From Pseudo-nitzschia pungens (Eukaryota; Bacillariophyta; Bacillariophyceae; Bacillariales; Bacillariaceae), in contig CM074761.1 of assembly GCA_037355855.1 (NCBI GenBank), positions 6,343,346 through 6,407,345 of the forward strand: DNA of 64,000 bases, written 5' to 3'. Positions 62,333-64,000 of the stretch are shown here, in pieces. Position 1 is the stretch's first letter. The number at the start of each line of letters is the position of its first letter. Below the pieces are notes generated by a model. That model searched no databases and was not told where the DNA came from. It saw only the letters and a list, made by a program, of their open reading frames with translations. Both the position numbers and the translations under genes were made by a program.

Positions 62333-62512
62333 GTGAATTTACCCAATAACTAACTAACAATGCGTCCCCTCTCCTCTGCTTGAACACATACAATCACAGA
62401 TACGGCAAGCAACACATCCAACGCTCGGCTTTTCACCTACCTTAACTCTTATTACAGGAGGTGTTTTTATGCCTGCAAGCAATCGATTTCAAACAAAAAT
62501 TTCAAAATCAGT

Positions 62513-62971
62513 AACAACGCAGTAACAGGGTTGTTAAGTATAAGAAATAGAAATTGCGCGTAAAACCGCGCGATCGCGAGCTACTACACGTGGAGTTGTA
62601 CTGAGCACTATACCTGCTCCGACCACGAGCATGGAGTCTTACACGTGGAGTTGTATTGAGCTCTGCTCCAACCACGCGCATGGAGTCACGCGTATATATG
62701 CCCGCGACCATGCCAAGACCATGCGAAGTATACATCGCTGAATAAACAAAGCAAACACATACAAATACATAAGAATAAATACATACAAGCCCAGCGAGTT
62801 ATGCGAGCACAAGATCTGTGGACGAGCAATTGACCAAGTGTTAAGCGATTGTCGCTAATCAATCCAATCGCTAACACACAGTCCACACAGAGCAATTGAG
62901 TGTTGACACAGAAAACACATGATTCGCTAGATAGAATACTAAGCTCATAATTTCCAGTTAAACAACTTGTT
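62513..62971 (+). mobile_element. copia-3 5' LTR, cut off by gypsy-2
   Basis: Starts AACAACGCAGTAACAGGGTT and ends CCAGTTAAACAACTTGTT, matching the ends of the copia-1 LTR; the middle differs and carries a duplicated ACACGTGGAGTTGTA segment and a TATATA box near 62693. The primer-binding site GATTAACAGTCGCAG follows at 62972-62986. The internal part is replaced after 63001 by gypsy-2. Confidence 0.75.
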
Positions 62972-62986
62972 GATTAACAGTCGCAG
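62972..62986 (+). promoter_or_regulatory. copia-3 primer-binding site
   Basis: GATTAACAGTCGCAG, the same word as in copia-1 and copia-2, although the following bases (TTTGACAAT) have diverged. Confidence 0.6.
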
Positions 62987-63001
62987 TTTGACAATACTCT
63001 A

Positions 63002-63351
63002 TGTCATATCTCCGGAAACCAGAGGTCGACCGAATATAAAAATAAAGTGATTGATAATCTTGTAAAATAAGAAATTATGATAAGAGTTATGATTTTGGAA
63101 ACTAAGATAAAAATGAATGTTCTCTCGTACAACGTCGTGTTGTTTATCTTGATAAAGAGCAAACAGACATAGAGAAGCTTTGCAATATATATATTGCCAT
63201 ATATATAAAAAGGTCATATATATAAAAAGGTCATAAGAACCTGAGTCACGGTCATAGGTCATTTGGTCATAGGACTTGAATAGAAACAGGGTTTGTTTCT
63301 TAATACATAAATAGATTGTTTCTTGTTGTCGTAGTTTCGGGATATACGACA
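63002..63351 (-). repeat. gypsy-2 3' LTR
   Basis: Reads TGTCGTATATCCCG to GAGATATGACA on the minus strand; several substitutions and one missing GCAATATATATT block relative to gypsy-1. Confidence 0.88.
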
Positions 63352-63395
63352 TTATCTTTCTTCTCGAGATAGATCTTGTTGAACTTGGAAAGATC

Positions 63396-64000
63396 TCATG
63401 GGGAATGATAAGGCTTGATACGTCTGAGATTAATCCGTTCAATGATATGCTCATTGCGAAGGAAAGATACAGTACCATTGGTGTGGACTTGAGTGATGGT
63501 AAATGGGCCAATTGCTCTGGAACCAAGCGCATCAGTCTTGTAGTTGAAGATCATGATCTGATCACCAATGTTGTAGTCATGGTGTTTACGACGCTTGTTT
63601 TCTCTGAGCGCATTCTGATCAATAACAGATTGGCGTTTGGATCTGAGGAGTTTGATATCAGTGATGATAGGAATTGGAAGGAACATATCACGATGGAAGG
63701 CAATAGCTCCAGGTGAAACACCAAATGTTTTATGCACAGTGCATCTGACAGCAAATTGAGCAGAGGCAAAAACATTGTCAATGAGGTCAATAGCTTGTTG
63801 CAAATCCTGAGGAGGATTAGCATGAAGTTCAGTGCGCATGGCAGATTTCATAGTATCATGCACATGTTCCAAAACAGCATTGGCTTGAGGATTTTTGACT
63901 GTGGTTGGAACAGGCTTGATGTCAAGGTTAATAAGGTGAGATTGAAAATCAACATTGAGGTATTCAGAACCTTGATCAAAAATGCATCTGCTGGGTTTTG
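63396..64000 (-). CDS. Ty3/gypsy Gag-Pol polyprotein, integrase end (partial)
   Basis: About 200 codons from the integrase CIFDQGSEY (second catalytic Asp) through the Glu region, read LEHVHDT here where gypsy-1 has LERVHDT, to the GPF module and the end IKPYHSP. It is nearly identical to residues 1325-1524 of gypsy-1 and open throughout; the N-terminal bulk lies outside the window. Confidence 0.9.
   Translation of the reverse strand, partial: KPSRCIFDQGSEYLNVDFQSHLINLDIKPVPTTVKNPQANAVLEHVHDTMKSAMRTELHANPPQDLQQAIDLIDNVFASAQFAVRCTVHKTFGVSPGAIAFHRDMFLPIPIITDIKLLRSKRQSVIDQNALRENKRRKHHDYNIGDQIMIFNYKTDALGSRAIGPFTITQVHTNGTVSFLRNEHIIERINLRRIKPYHSP

Larger units (their letters stand above)
63002..64000 (-). 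mobile_element. Ty3/gypsy element gypsy-2, partial at window edge
   Basis: Same family as gypsy-1 (6166-12057) on the minus strand. The 3' LTR is 63002-63351 (about 350 bp, diverged from gypsy-1 and shorter in the AT block). It sits 15 bp behind the copia-3 primer-binding site. The preceding CTCTA (62997-63001) should recur at its far end outside the window. Confidence 0.85.

Overview
The window reads as nuclear DNA of a diatom (Bacillariophyta, possibly pennate; inferred, not proven). The clues are two M11 (gametolysin-like) secreted proteases, one with the Thr/Pro-rich hinge and Cys-rich tail common in diatom secreted proteins, Ty1/copia polyproteins whose integrase lacks an HHCC finger, gag proteins with C-x2-H-x4-H-x4-C type knuckles, short GT-AG introns and GTAC-rich intergenic DNA. 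Host genes are few and most are broken; perhaps three quarters of the window is mobile or repetitive.

Layout. 0-6 kb: two divergent M11 protease paralogs (the left one runs off the edge) among a degenerate minisatellite and GTAC-rich spacers. 6.17-12.06 kb: an intact Ty3/gypsy element with apparently identical 365-bp LTRs and a 5-bp target duplication. 12.70-13.47 and 39.46-39.85 kb: the two halves of a GC-rich lysophospholipid acyltransferase (LPAAT/LCLAT1-like) gene. They join in frame once a 26-kb insert is removed.

The 26-kb insert (13468-39457) is three DNA transposons inside one another. The outer one, called family 1 here, has ends CGTCCGAAAACTGTTTCGCG and a CA target duplication. Its transposase is cut into an N-terminal half (38.1-39.05 kb, minus) and a C-terminal half (16.47-18.69 kb, minus). 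The cut holds a second, 5'-truncated family-1 copy in the opposite orientation (about 18.70-38.09 kb). That copy's accessory gene is in turn split by a 15.7-kb element, called element G here (21156-36854), with related ends CGTCTRATAACTGATTTT and an AT target duplication. Element G looks autonomous. It encodes a 1048-aa DDE transposase resembling the CMC/KDZ group (CACTA-Mirage-Chapaev; Kyakuja-Dileera-Zisupton), a two-exon coiled-coil accessory protein found with every sufficiently long copy of these elements here, a putative Fe(II)/2-oxoglutarate oxygenase, an unknown 203-aa protein and several satellite arrays. This is the most interesting system in the window.

40-48 kb: a two-exon gene for a secreted, membrane-anchored protein of unknown function (minus) is split by a young Ty1/copia element (41320-47684). 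48-50.6 kb: non-coding repeats and a lone family-1 terminus. 50.6-57.0 kb: a second, nearly identical copia element in inverse orientation. 57.8-60.7 kb: a one-ended family-1 fragment next to a broken gag gene. 61-64 kb: dispersed repeats, then a third copia LTR interrupted just behind its primer-binding site by a second gypsy element that leaves the window.

No tRNA, rRNA or CRISPR locus was recognised. All family assignments come from reading motifs; no database search was made.
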